This document shows positions 18,178 to 27,805 of a stretch of 64,000 nt of DNA, piece by piece; position 1 is the first letter of the stretch; every line of letters begins with the position of its first letter. The notes beneath the pieces were generated by a model that was given only the letters and a program-made list of their open reading frames with translations, had not been told where the DNA came from and did no database searches. Location: the NCBI GenBank assembly GCA_902520195.1, contig CABYND010000005.1, forward strand, positions 1 through 64,000. Reading direction: 5' to 3'. Made by a program: the position numbers and the translations under genes. This DNA is from Halieaceae bacterium. Its GTDB lineage: Bacteria > Pseudomonadota > Gammaproteobacteria > Pseudomonadales > Halieaceae.

Positions 18178-19491
18178 CTAACGCAGCAGGAAATACAGTG
18201 CGAAACTTGAGGCTAGCAGGTAAGCCATCCAGTGCACAGAGCGCCACCGTCCGACCAAAGACATAGCCAGTACATAAACGATGAGCCCAATGGCCATGCC
18301 GTTGCTGATGGAGGTAAGTGCCATAAGCAGGACGGTCAAGGCAGCCGCGGCGCCGGTAACCCGATCGGAAAAGTCTATATCCGCGGCTTCGCTGAACATT
18401 ATCAGGCCAACCACGACCAGCGCTGGTGCCACGGCCTGTGGCGGGATTACGGCGAGCAGCGGATGGGTAAACATGGCCAGCAAGAACAGCAAGCCCACCA
18501 GAATCGCTACAAGGCCTGTTCGGCCACCGCTTTCCACCCCCGCCGCCGACTCTCCGTAAACATTGGTTGTGGTGGTGCCGGCCAGCGAGGCGCCCATGGT
18601 GGCCAGGGCGTCCGCGGACAGTATCCGCATCGGGCGCAGCATGTTGCCCTCGTCGTCAGTCAGTCCCGCGCGCTGGCATACCGCATTGGCGGCAGCCAGT
18701 GAACTGAACAGATCGATGAACACGAGTGATAGCAAGGCTGGAAAAGCTGCACCAAGGTGCCGCCATAGATAGCCAGGGTCCAGTGCTAACCACAGTTGGT
18801 CGATTGCAGCCGGCGCAGCCAGCCATTGAGCAGGGGGCGCAGCTAGCGTCTCGGAGCCGCTGGGTATCGAGAAGGCGACAAACGTCAGAGCCAGAATCAC
18901 GATTAGTATCGCTCCCGGCACCCCTAAGGCAAGCAGGGCCGCGGTTAGTGGAATGCCAGCCAGAGCCAGCAGGACAGCGGGTTCTGACAAGCTGCCGAGC
19001 TTTAAAAGAATTGGCTCTGGCGCGGCAACCACGATACCAGCTGACTTCAGGCCGATGAACATGATGAACACGCCAATACCGGCGGTCAGGGCCCGCTTAA
19101 GGTCGCTAGGATAGGCATCCAACAGGATCTTGCGAATGCCGGTAACGGTAAGCAGCAGAAAGAAGACGCCGCTCCAGAACACGAGTCCTAGGGCTCCCTG
19201 CCAGGGTACACCCATGCCCAGCACCAGCGTGTAGGCGACGAGGCCATTGGAGCCCATGCCAGGCGCCTGCGCGATCGGCACATTGGCCATAAGGCCAATC
19301 AGGATGGAAGCCAATCCGGCCACCAGGGCCGTCACGGTAATGACTTGGGCCCGGTCCATACCGGCGTCTGCCATGATCATGGGATGCACCGCAAGAACAT
19401 AAGCCATAGTGGCAAAGGTAGTGAGCGAGGCCAGCAGCTCTCTGAGCGGCGTGCTGCCTCTGGATCCGATTTCAAAAAAGTCAGTTTTCAC
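18178..19491 (-). CDS. NCS2 (AzgA-type) purine permease
   Basis: RELLASLTTFATMAYVLAVHPMIMADAGMD, APGMGSNGLVAYTLVLGMG, ESAAGVESGGRTGLVAILVGLLFLLAMF. Confidence 0.88.
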   Translation of the reverse strand: MKTDFFEIGSRGSTPLRELLASLTTFATMAYVLAVHPMIMADAGMDRAQVITVTALVAGLASILIGLMANVPIAQAPGMGSNGLVAYTLVLGMGVPWQGALGLVFWSGVFFLLLTVTGIRKILLDAYPSDLKRALTAGIGVFIMFIGLKSAGIVVAAPEPILLKLGSLSEPAVLLALAGIPLTAALLALGVPGAILIVILALTFVAFSIPSGSETLAAPPAQWLAAPAAIDQLWLALDPGYLWRHLGAAFPALLSLVFIDLFSSLAAANAVCQRAGLTDDEGNMLRPMRILSADALATMGASLAGTTTTNVYGESAAGVESGGRTGLVAILVGLLFLLAMFTHPLLAVIPPQAVAPALVVVGLIMFSEAADIDFSDRVTGAAAALTVLLMALTSISNGMAIGLIVYVLAMSLVGRWRSVHWMAYLLASSFALYFLLR

Positions 19492-19721
19492 TGCATATCT
19501 TGCGTTAATTGATCTCAGGCCAGGGACTTAAAAATGTAGCGAATGCAGGGGAAGGAAGTATTAGCGACCGGTGGAGAGGAGACACCAACTCTAATTATCT
19601 CGACACGACCCGCTACCCTGCAAAATAATATGCTGTTGCTTGGAAATCCTGTCCGCCGAGTTGAGCGAGCCATACAGGTTCGGTCAGTCCTTAGTGGGTG
19701 AGCAAGAGATCTCATGCCCCG

Positions 19722-19772
19722 AGCTTACCGCAGGACTATCTCAATGTGAGAGGTCATGTCGAAGCAAATATG
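19722..19772 (+). repeat. dispersed repeat copy K (left module)
   Basis: GAGCTTACCGCAGGACTATCTCAATGTGAGAGGTCATGTCGAAGCAAATATGA. Confidence 0.85.
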
Positions 19773-19948
19773 AGAGGCTAACGCAAGCGGCTGCCAGCTG
19801 ACCCAAAGCGATAAGGTCGCCCCGAACGAGCATGGTGACCAGATGCCTGCCATGAACTCGACAACAAAGAACCCAAAGAAGATCCTCGGGACCTTTGACT
19901 GTTAATATATGGGTCAGGCCATTGTCACCCCGAAATGCAAAATAGAAG

Positions 19949-20476
19949 ATGTTACTGAGCGAACATATACGAACGATTCCAGATTATCCGAAACCCGGCA
20001 TTCTCTTTCGCGATGTGACCACTCTCCTGCTAGATCCGATCGCTTTTCACCAGACAGTTTCAGCGCTCGCTAAGCCATTTGAGGGCAACGAGATAGACAA
20101 GGTGGTGGGTATCGAAGCTAGAGGGTTTATTTTTGGTGCTGCAGTTGCATATGAACTCAACGTGGGTTTTGTCCCTGCTCGGAAGGCGGGCAATTTGCCG
20201 TCCGAAGTTTTTCAACAACACTACGAACTTGAATACGGTTCGAGCACCCTAGAGATTCATAAAGATGCAATTAAACCCAAAGATAGCATTATTGTAATTG
20301 ATGATCTCTTAGCGACCGGCGGTAGCGCGTGCGCCGCAATTGACCTTATTTTGGGTGCCGGTGGCAGCGTCGCGAGTTGTGGCTTTGTCGTTGAGCTACC
20401 AGATTTAACGGGCCGGCAACGGATAGAAAGCAAATCCATCGCGGTGCACTCCCTATGCCAGTTTCAAGATATCTGA
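19949..20476 (+). CDS. apt: adenine phosphoribosyltransferase
   Basis: IRTIPDYPKPGILFRDVTTLL, GIEARGFIFGAAVAYELNVGFVPARKAGNLP, IIVIDDLLATGGS. Confidence 0.95.
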   Translation: MLLSEHIRTIPDYPKPGILFRDVTTLLLDPIAFHQTVSALAKPFEGNEIDKVVGIEARGFIFGAAVAYELNVGFVPARKAGNLPSEVFQQHYELEYGSSTLEIHKDAIKPKDSIIVIDDLLATGGSACAAIDLILGAGGSVASCGFVVELPDLTGRQRIESKSIAVHSLCQFQDI

Positions 20477-20539
20477 ACGCTGTGAAAAAAGGGGCGCTAC
20501 TTTTCAGACGCGGTCGGCGCGCCGAGATCAAAATCGCGC

Positions 20540-21055
20540 TCATGGTTGCTTGTGGTCCGACACCTCTAGGTCATCTATGGCTATAAAATCCCCCGAGTCA
20601 TTCCTACTTACTTTGTGAATTGCTAAGACCGCGTCCGGAGTGATACCTCCCAAAATATGTGGGTACAGCTCATCATCTGATCCCTCGAAGTCAGCCGGCT
20701 TGTCTCCTACTGGCGCAGTGCCCTCAAAAACCACCTCCACGCCCGATCTTTTTAGTGACTCCGAAGTCATGCGTAAACACAGCCAGTCCCCATCTACCTC
20801 TCGATAAAAGTGGTTGGCCACAACTAACAGTTTGTTGGGATTAGCAGTTCCATGTGTGAAACCATCTAAGTCATAAGTTGGCGGGTAATATACGCCGCCA
20901 TTTGTAGACACAGTGGATTGCCACAGTTTTGCTTGCACCAAATGAAAGATGTAAGGATGTGATGTCCGCGAGTATCCCTCATCTGTAACTGCTGTTATTG
21001 CGTGTGAATTGAAAAGGATAAAAGACATAAGGATTAAAAAATTCTTTATCGGCAT
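20540..21055 (-). CDS. hypothetical secreted protein
   Basis: ORF 20540..21121; probable start at MPIKNFLILMSFILFNSHAITA (signal peptide). Confidence 0.55.
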   Translation of the reverse strand: MPIKNFLILMSFILFNSHAITAVTDEGYSRTSHPYIFHLVQAKLWQSTVSTNGGVYYPPTYDLDGFTHGTANPNKLLVVANHFYREVDGDWLCLRMTSESLKRSGVEVVFEGTAPVGDKPADFEGSDDELYPHILGGITPDAVLAIHKVSRNDSGDFIAIDDLEVSDHKQP

Positions 21056-21099
21056 AAAGCTGTTTCCCCAGACCTGAACAAAGATCCTATTTCTCACGC

Positions 21100-21150
21100 G
21101 CTTAGTGTACCGTAGGACCATCTCTATGAGAGATCATGTCAGCGCTGGCT
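21100..21150 (+). repeat. dispersed repeat copy L (diverged left module)
   Basis: CTTAGTGTACCGTAGGACCATCTCTATGAGAGATCATGTCAGCGC. Confidence 0.65.
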
Positions 21151-21256
21151 TCTCCCTTTTCGGCATAAGGTCTGGACTGACTGAGGTGATGTTGATGCTA
21201 ATGGCCTTTTTGGTGTCAGCATTCTTTTCATCACTGCTTGAAGTTCAGCTTTCAGA

Positions 21257-21667
21257 TCAAAAACCGGGGGGCAGTTCCTCGAAGCTTGGGACGCCGTTGG
21301 GGATGTGATGAAAAGGCGCCGCGTCCTTGGCGAAAATCGCCATGTCAGGTTGAAAAAATGCGGCGTTATCCATTGTGCCCACCTTCATTACGAAAACATC
21401 AGGGGCGCCGGGTGTGGTTGTCCCGACGGCGGTGCCGCATTTTGGGCAGAAGTGTCGGGTCACAGCAGTTTCAATATCCGTGCGCTGGAATGAGCTCAGC
21501 TCACCTTGAGTGAATTGAAGCCCGGACTTGGGAATCATGACAAATACGTTGGGATTTCCCCCCGTGATGTACTGGCACTCCCTGCAGTGGCATTGCATCG
21601 CTGGCCCTGGTTCGCCATCAAAGCGATAGCGGACCTCGCCGCAATAACATCCCCCTTCAATTTTCAT
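21257..21667 (-). CDS. GFA family protein
   Basis: GGCYCGEVRYRFDGEPGPAMQCHCRECQYITGGNPNVFVMIP...RHFCPKCGTAVGT. Confidence 0.9.
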   Translation of the reverse strand: MKIEGGCYCGEVRYRFDGEPGPAMQCHCRECQYITGGNPNVFVMIPKSGLQFTQGELSSFQRTDIETAVTRHFCPKCGTAVGTTTPGAPDVFVMKVGTMDNAAFFQPDMAIFAKDAAPFHHIPNGVPSFEELPPGF

Positions 21668-22090
21668 CTCTTTGGCTCCTTAGTGATGGGTAATCGCGTC
21701 ATTTTTTGCCACGGCAAGATTCTGGGTGCCCCTGTGACTACATAATTGAGCAGCCAAGTGACGGGTGACGTGGCGGACGCGATGGTCTTCTCGCAGACGA
21801 ATACGGTTGACAGGTCGTCTCTGTAAAAGCAGCCCACTCCGCTGGTCGGGATCGGCAGGAAGTTAATGTCCCACTCAGCGCGCCGGCCAGCACAACCATT
21901 GCATGAGCAAACGCGATCTGATACGGCACGACAAATACCCGAGTTTAATAGCTTACCCCTTCTTTGTCGCTTCTTCGATTCCAGCCACGGATCAAGCTAA
22001 ATTAATTAGTAGAAGGTGGCCGCAACCTTCAATCTTGCTTGCTCTTAAGCCTTCCGTGTCGTCGCAAGCCTGTTGGCCGGGATAGACGCC

Positions 22091-22339
22091 TTACGGCACG
22101 AGGCCCAGCCAAATAATCGTTTGGGTGGCGAGATACAGTGCAATGCCCGCCCAAATGACGAAAGCAATTACTCCAACGATTCCGTCCTTTAGCCAGTTGG
22201 GCCACTGAACATTAAGTTTTGTCAGGAAGATCCAGGGTCCGGTGATGAACGCCACGACGATCACTACATCAAGGATCAAAAAAAGAAATTGCAGCATCGG
22301 GGGATCCCAACAGGAGTAAAGGCCAGGAAAGCATGACAT
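22091..22339 (-). CDS. small hypothetical membrane protein
   Basis: Two hydrophobic segments (LQFLFLILDVVIVVAFITGPWIF; GIVGVIAFVIWAGIALYLA). Start uncertain. Confidence 0.5.
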   Translation of the reverse strand: MSCFPGLYSCWDPPMLQFLFLILDVVIVVAFITGPWIFLTKLNVQWPNWLKDGIVGVIAFVIWAGIALYLATQTIIWLGLVP

Positions 22340-22390
22340 GCCTCACCGGCCATACGAACAGTCAGCAAAGCGATCTTGCGACGGGCGCGC

Positions 22391-23215
22391 TCATTCATTG
22401 GGTTGGCAGGTGGCGCAGGTATAAATTCGCCGGGAGTTGGCGGTTGAACGCTTAATCTTAGTTTTGCATACTCGGCATGGTTGGTTGGCACGGCTGAAGA
22501 CAAAGAAACGAGCTTTACCGAAGCTGACACCGTTCTTTTTTAGTGCTTTGTATTGTTGATCCGGGATTGTCACGCCCTGCGAGGCATAGCTGCGTTGGCT
22601 GATATCCAGCGTGATGCGGGCCAACTTGCCGATCTCGCCTTTGCTCAGCTCTCGGGCTTTTCTCGCTGGATGAATACCCGCGATAAATAAAATCTCGCTC
22701 CTCAGGTAGTTACCTAATCCAGCAAGGAATGCCTGATCCAGATAGACAGAGCTCAGGGCTCTGCCTGCAAACGTCCTGCTCTGCAGTCGTTCTGCGACTT
22801 CCCGCCAGGTGAGGTTGGGATTGAGAATATCGGGGCCAATACGCTGCAGAAACGGATGCTCCTCGATCTTTTCTGTGTTCCACACGCTGATGTCTGATGC
22901 GCTGTAGAGGAGGGCGCTATGCTGGTCAGTATGCAGAGCTAGTCTGAGCTGACGGTTAGTCTTAGGCAGTTTGTCGCGTTTCACGACGCGCCAAACGCCG
23001 TAAAGCTGATTATGGGAGTAGATGGTATGACCAGAGTCGAAATGGGTCAGGAGCGCCTTGCCACGGGTCTCTAACTGCAACACCGTGGTGCCAGTCAGCG
23101 CCTTTGAAAACTTTTTAAGCGGCTGCAGCCCGAACTCGATCCGTTCGACAGTCTTGTCTTTCAATACCGCCTCTACTTTGTCGGCGGCTCGACGTATTTC
23201 GGGACCTTCAGGCAT
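22391..23215 (-). CDS. nei: Fpg/Nei DNA glycosylase, endonuclease VIII
   Basis: N-terminal MPEGPEIRRAADKVE, LAGLGNYLRSEILF, C-terminal zinc finger CRVCKTKIKRSTANSRRIYTCATCQ. Confidence 0.95.
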   Translation of the reverse strand: MPEGPEIRRAADKVEAVLKDKTVERIEFGLQPLKKFSKALTGTTVLQLETRGKALLTHFDSGHTIYSHNQLYGVWRVVKRDKLPKTNRQLRLALHTDQHSALLYSASDISVWNTEKIEEHPFLQRIGPDILNPNLTWREVAERLQSRTFAGRALSSVYLDQAFLAGLGNYLRSEILFIAGIHPARKARELSKGEIGKLARITLDISQRSYASQGVTIPDQQYKALKKNGVSFGKARFFVFSRANQPCRVCKTKIKRSTANSRRIYTCATCQPNE

Positions 23216-23277
23216 CAGGCAGGATGCTCACTTCCTTACCGACGCCTTAGTTAGCGCACGCCGAGACTGCTGTGCAT

Positions 23278-23415
23278 TCATTCGTTAGCGTCGTTGTTGT
23301 TCTCGGCCTCTTTCTGTTGATGCTCTTTCAGTTTCTGCTGGTACTCCTCCTCAGATAGGTTGTGCCAGCCAATACATTGCCCTGTAGGGCTGCGTCCGCA
23401 TCCGCAATCAGCCAT
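23278..23415 (-). CDS. small conserved-type Cys-rich protein (45 aa)
   Basis: MADCGCGRSPTGQCIGWHNLSEEEYQQKLKEHQQKEAENNNDANE*; below the ORF-track cutoff. Confidence 0.6.
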   Translation of the reverse strand: MADCGCGRSPTGQCIGWHNLSEEEYQQKLKEHQQKEAENNNDANE

Positions 23416-23656
23416 GTTTCAGTTCCTTCTCTCTTCGCTGTCGATATGCCCTTGGTACACCACCGCAGGCCGTTATGTATGTTTACGCAGTTCTTACAAA
23501 ATAGATGCCACGGCGGGTTAAGGAAAATATTGCGGCATTGCACAACCAGTTAAGCGATGATGTTATGGCGGCTTGGAGGCCGGAAATTGTGGCTCATTCT
23601 GCGCCTAGTTGATGTTTCGGCGGCGAGCGATCTCAATAGTATTTAGGAACCAACAG

Positions 23657-24586
23657 ATGAACTCTGATTACCCTCGTGATTTGATTGGCTACGGGCCTAC
23701 ACCACCTCACGCCAAATGGCCCGATAATGCCCGTATTGCCGTCCAATTTGTATTGAATTACGAGGAAGGTGGTGAGAATAACGTACTGCATGGCGACGAG
23801 CATTCAGAGCAATTTTTATCGGAGATTATCGGCGCGCTGCCCTATAAAGATCGCCACATGAGTATGGAGTCGATTTACGAATACGGCTCCCGGGTTGGGG
23901 TTTGGCGTATCCTGAGAGAATTTGAGCGGCGTGATCTGCGATTGACCGTGTTTGCGGTCGCTACAGCATTGCAACGTAATCGGGACTTAACTTCCGAATT
24001 CCAACGCCTTGGGCATGAAATCGCCTGTCATGGTTTAAAGTGGATTCACTACCAAAACATGGAAATTGATACCGAGCGCGAACACATGCGCGAGGCCGTT
24101 GAGATTCTTCGAGAACTCACTGGCGAGCACCCGCTCGGCTGGTACACCGGGCGTGACAGTCCAAACACACGATCTTTGGTGGTCGAGCACGGTGGCTTTT
24201 TGTATGACTCAGACAATTACAGCGATGATTTGCCGTTCTGGACCAAAGTGGATTTGCCTCACGGCGGCGGAGAGGAGCCACTGCTGGTGGTGCCATATTC
24301 TCTAGATACCAACGATATGCGCTTTGCCACACCTCAGGGCTTTAATTCTGGCGAGCAGTTTTTCGGTTATTTGAAAGACGCGTTTGACGTGCTGTATAAG
24401 GAAGGTGAAGAAGCCCCAAAGATGATGTCGATTGGCCTGCACTGCCGGTTGGCCGGGCGGCCGGGCCGGTTCGCTGCGCTACAGCGTTTCCTCGACCACA
24501 TAGAACAACACGATCAAGTCTGGATCTGCCGCCGCGTGGATATCGCGAAGCATTGGTACAAATACCATCCCTTTCATGCCTTATGA
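23657..24586 (+). CDS. puuE: allantoinase PuuE (polysaccharide-deacetylase-like)
   Basis: YPRDLIGYGPTPPHAKWPDNARIAVQFVLNYEEGGENNVLHGDEHSEQFLSEI, LGHEIACHGLKWIHYQ, GWYTGRDSPNTR. Confidence 0.93.
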   Translation: MNSDYPRDLIGYGPTPPHAKWPDNARIAVQFVLNYEEGGENNVLHGDEHSEQFLSEIIGALPYKDRHMSMESIYEYGSRVGVWRILREFERRDLRLTVFAVATALQRNRDLTSEFQRLGHEIACHGLKWIHYQNMEIDTEREHMREAVEILRELTGEHPLGWYTGRDSPNTRSLVVEHGGFLYDSDNYSDDLPFWTKVDLPHGGGEEPLLVVPYSLDTNDMRFATPQGFNSGEQFFGYLKDAFDVLYKEGEEAPKMMSIGLHCRLAGRPGRFAALQRFLDHIEQHDQVWICRRVDIAKHWYKYHPFHAL

Positions 24587-25476
24587 TCCCCCCCCCCAGA
24601 ATAGACCGCAGCCAATTCGAAGACGGAGACGACTGTAGCCACCAATCTAGTGTTTGGCCTGCGAGTATTGATTGTGATTTCCAAAGAACTGCTGCTGGAA
24701 AAACTGCGCTCGTAAGACTCTCACATAAGGGCCCGTTGCGAATTCAAAAGTTGTTTCATGATGGTGAGCTTGCACATTGCTATGTTTTACACCCACCTGG
24801 AGGTATGGTGTCGGGAGATAGTTTGCAGTCGCGATTCAAAGTGAATCCGGGGGCCAAGGTATTGATTACAACTCCTGCTTCAGGAAAGTTGTATCAGGCT
24901 CGCCAGAATCAAATACCGCAAAGAGCAAGCACTCATATAGACGTAACATCCGACGGTTTTTGTGCACACTTGCCTCAGGATACGATCGTTTTTAACGGAG
25001 CATTTGGAGAGCTGGAAACTTTTGTTAATGTGGATTCGAGGGCATTATTTTTTGGCTGGGAGCATCTTATTTTTGGGCGGCGTGCTGGCGGCCATCCTTT
25101 TGAAAATGGACAGCTAATACAGTCTCTCAGAGTTTCCCGGGAGGATCGGCTACTGTTTCGAGAGAATTTGAGGCTCACCCCTCAAACTGTAAACGCCGTC
25201 AGTGGATTAAACGGTATGGTCAGTTTCGCCTCTGTGACTGTAGTTCTTCCCGTGAACTCTGGCACTACATCCGATGTGGTGTCGGTCGCTCGCGAGTTGT
25301 TGAAGTCTTTCGACGTCCATTCTGGCGTCTCGGCCATTAGAGAATGCCTGATAACTGCTCGAATTCTGTCTGGCGTGGAAGAAGAGACGAAATCCGCACT
25401 CGAGCAATTGTGGACAGCTATTGGTCCAAAACTAGTGGATAGGCCTGTAGCCAGCCCACGCATATGGAGAACTTAG
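24583..25476 (+). CDS. ureD: urease accessory protein UreD
   Basis: GKTALVRLSHKGPLRIQKLFHDGELAHCYVLHPPGGMVSGD; ATGA overlap with puuE; first gene of ureDABCEFG. Confidence 0.93.
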   Translation: MIPPPRIDRSQFEDGDDCSHQSSVWPASIDCDFQRTAAGKTALVRLSHKGPLRIQKLFHDGELAHCYVLHPPGGMVSGDSLQSRFKVNPGAKVLITTPASGKLYQARQNQIPQRASTHIDVTSDGFCAHLPQDTIVFNGAFGELETFVNVDSRALFFGWEHLIFGRRAGGHPFENGQLIQSLRVSREDRLLFRENLRLTPQTVNAVSGLNGMVSFASVTVVLPVNSGTTSDVVSVARELLKSFDVHSGVSAIRECLITARILSGVEEETKSALEQLWTAIGPKLVDRPVASPRIWRT

Positions 25477-25794
25477 ATGGATTTAACGCCGCGCGAGAAA
25501 GACAAGTTGTTGTTATTCACCGCAGGCTTAGTAGCCGAGCGCCGTTTGGCAAGAGGACTCCCACTCAACTACCCAGAAGCGGTAGCGTTGATCAGCATGG
25601 AGATTCTGGAAGGGGCTCGCGATGGAAAGACCGTCGCCCAGTTAATGCAACTCGGCAGGACGATTATCACCCGAGATCAGGTGATGGAGGGGGTGGCGGA
25701 GATGGTAGATGAGGTGCAAGTAGAAGCCACGTTTCCAGACGGTACAAAATTGGTAACTGTTCACGAACCCATACAGGAGGGTTTGAACCCATGA
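25477..25794 (+). CDS. ureA: urease gamma subunit
   Basis: [40 protein letters not shown]... Confidence 0.97.
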   Translation: MDLTPREKDKLLLFTAGLVAERRLARGLPLNYPEAVALISMEILEGARDGKTVAQLMQLGRTIITRDQVMEGVAEMVDEVQVEATFPDGTKLVTVHEPIQEGLNP

Positions 25795-26108
25795 TTCCAG
25801 GAGAAATGAAAATTGAGCAGGGCGAAATCACGCTTAATGAAGGTAGGCAAATTTTGACAATATTTGTTGCAAACGCTGGAGATCGTCCTATTCAAGTCGG
25901 CTCTCATTACCACTTCTTCGAGGTGAATCCCTGTTTGACGTTTGAGCGTGACGACACAAGAGGGTTCCGGCTCAACATACCAGCTGGCACTGCGGTGCGG
26001 TTTGAGCCTGGGCAGCAACGAACAGTTGAACTAGTAGCGATGGCGGGAAAACGTGAGATTTATGGGTTCCGCGGTTTGATAAACGGGACCATAGAGAGCT
26101 CGATATGA
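25791..26108 (+). CDS. ureB: urease beta subunit
   Basis: [20 protein letters not shown]...[15 protein letters not shown]...[18 protein letters not shown]. Confidence 0.97.
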   Translation: MIPGEMKIEQGEITLNEGRQILTIFVANAGDRPIQVGSHYHFFEVNPCLTFERDDTRGFRLNIPAGTAVRFEPGQQRTVELVAMAGKREIYGFRGLINGTIESSI

Positions 26109-27805
26109 AGATTTCACGGCAGGCGTACTCTGAGCTCTACGGCCCAACAGTTGGTGACTCAGTCCGACTTGGAGATACCAACCTCTGGGTTTCCCCAGAA
26201 TCTGACCACGCGGTTCCAGGTGAGGAGGTCACGTTTGGTGGCGGCAAGGTAATTCGTGACGGAATGGGCCAGTCACAAGCCGCAGATTCGGAATGTATGG
26301 ATCTGGTCATAACCAATGCATTGATCGTTGACTATTCGGCGATAGTGAAGGCGGATGTGGGCGTGAAGCATGGTCGCATAGCTGGCATTGGAAAGGCGGG
26401 CAATCCTGATATTCAGGCTGGTGTGAATATCGTGATTGGGCCTGCAACAGAGGTGGTAGCAGGTGAGGGTAAAATCTTAACCGCGGGAGGTATTGACTCT
26501 CACATTCATTTCATCTGTCCCCAACAGATTGATGAAGCGCTCGCCAGTGGCATAACGACGATGATTGGAGGTGGGACAGGGCCTGCAACAGGCACCAACG
26601 CAACCACTTGCACTCCTGGGCGTTTCAATTTGGGAATGATGATGCGAGCCATCGAAGACCAACCCATGAACTTTGGCTTTCTGGGCAAGGGGAACTCAAG
26701 TCGGCGCGATCCGTTGGTCGAGCAAATTCGCGCGGGAGCTTGCGGCCTCAAACTTCATGAAGACTGGGGTACCACGCCCCAAGCCATAGATACGTGCCTT
26801 GCTGTTGCGGAAGAGACAGACACACAAGTTGCTATTCATACGGACACTCTCAACGAGAGTGGTTTCGTGGAAGAGACGATTAAGGCGATTAACGGTCGGA
26901 CAATCCACACTTACCACACGGAGGGGGCCGGTGGCGGGCATGCGCCTGACATTATCAAAGCTGCCGGTTTGGCAAACGTGCTGCCCTCCTCAACAAACCC
27001 AACGCGCCCCTACACTATAAATACTGTAGATGAACATTTGGATATGTTGATGGTCTGTCATCATCTCTCACCTAATATTCCTGAGGATGTTGCGTTTGCG
27101 GATAGTCGGATTCGAAAAGAGACTATCGCCGCAGAGGATATTCTTCACGATAAAGGCGCGTTTAGTATGATTGCCTCAGATTCACAGGCTATGGGTCGTG
27201 TTGGAGAGGTGGTTACGCGAACATGGCAAACCGCCCACAAGATGAAGGACCAATTTGGTTCACTAGCAGAGGATCCGAGTTGGCACGATAACTTCAGGGC
27301 AAAGCGGTATATCGCTAAGTACACCATTAATCCTGCCATCGCACATGGGATATCTCACGAAGTTGGGTCAATCGAAATTGGGAAGATGGCAGACCTCGTC
27401 CTTTGGAAGCCTGCCTTCTTCGGAACAAAGCCGAGTTTGATTATCAAAAGCGGATTCATCGCAGCCGCGCCTATGGGGGACCCGAATGCGTCCATACCAA
27501 CGCCGCAACCGACACACTTTAGGCCGATGTTTGGTTCGATGGGATCGTCTGCGTCCGCGCTCTCGGCCACTTTCGTCTCTCAACTTTCGTTGGACACAGA
27601 TAATCCATGGATGAAAAACACTAAGCGGAATATATCAGTCGTTAGAGATATTCGTTCGGTAACCAAGACTGATATGAAGCTAAACTCTGCTCAGCCAGTA
27701 ATTGAAGTGCATCCAGAGACTTATGAAGTTAGAGCTGACGGTGAGCTTTTGATCTGTGAACCGGCGTCTTCATTGCCTTTGGCACAGAGATATTTTTTAT
27801 TTTGA
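26105..27805 (+). CDS. ureC: urease alpha subunit
   Basis: [50 protein letters not shown]. Confidence 0.98.
   Translation: MKISRQAYSELYGPTVGDSVRLGDTNLWVSPESDHAVPGEEVTFGGGKVIRDGMGQSQAADSECMDLVITNALIVDYSAIVKADVGVKHGRIAGIGKAGNPDIQAGVNIVIGPATEVVAGEGKILTAGGIDSHIHFICPQQIDEALASGITTMIGGGTGPATGTNATTCTPGRFNLGMMMRAIEDQPMNFGFLGKGNSSRRDPLVEQIRAGACGLKLHEDWGTTPQAIDTCLAVAEETDTQVAIHTDTLNESGFVEETIKAINGRTIHTYHTEGAGGGHAPDIIKAAGLANVLPSSTNPTRPYTINTVDEHLDMLMVCHHLSPNIPEDVAFADSRIRKETIAAEDILHDKGAFSMIASDSQAMGRVGEVVTRTWQTAHKMKDQFGSLAEDPSWHDNFRAKRYIAKYTINPAIAHGISHEVGSIEIGKMADLVLWKPAFFGTKPSLIIKSGFIAAAPMGDPNASIPTPQPTHFRPMFGSMGSSASALSATFVSQLSLDTDNPWMKNTKRNISVVRDIRSVTKTDMKLNSAQPVIEVHPETYEVRADGELLICEPASSLPLAQRYFLF

Noticed and set aside
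8061-21150. Repeats as a CRISPR array
   Set aside because: Copies are separated by irregular distances of about 0.5-2 kb containing genes, and there are no cas genes.
21738-21929. 63-aa minus-strand ORF and neighbouring frames as a decayed gene
   Set aside because: Could not recognise any family or consistent frame; left unannotated.
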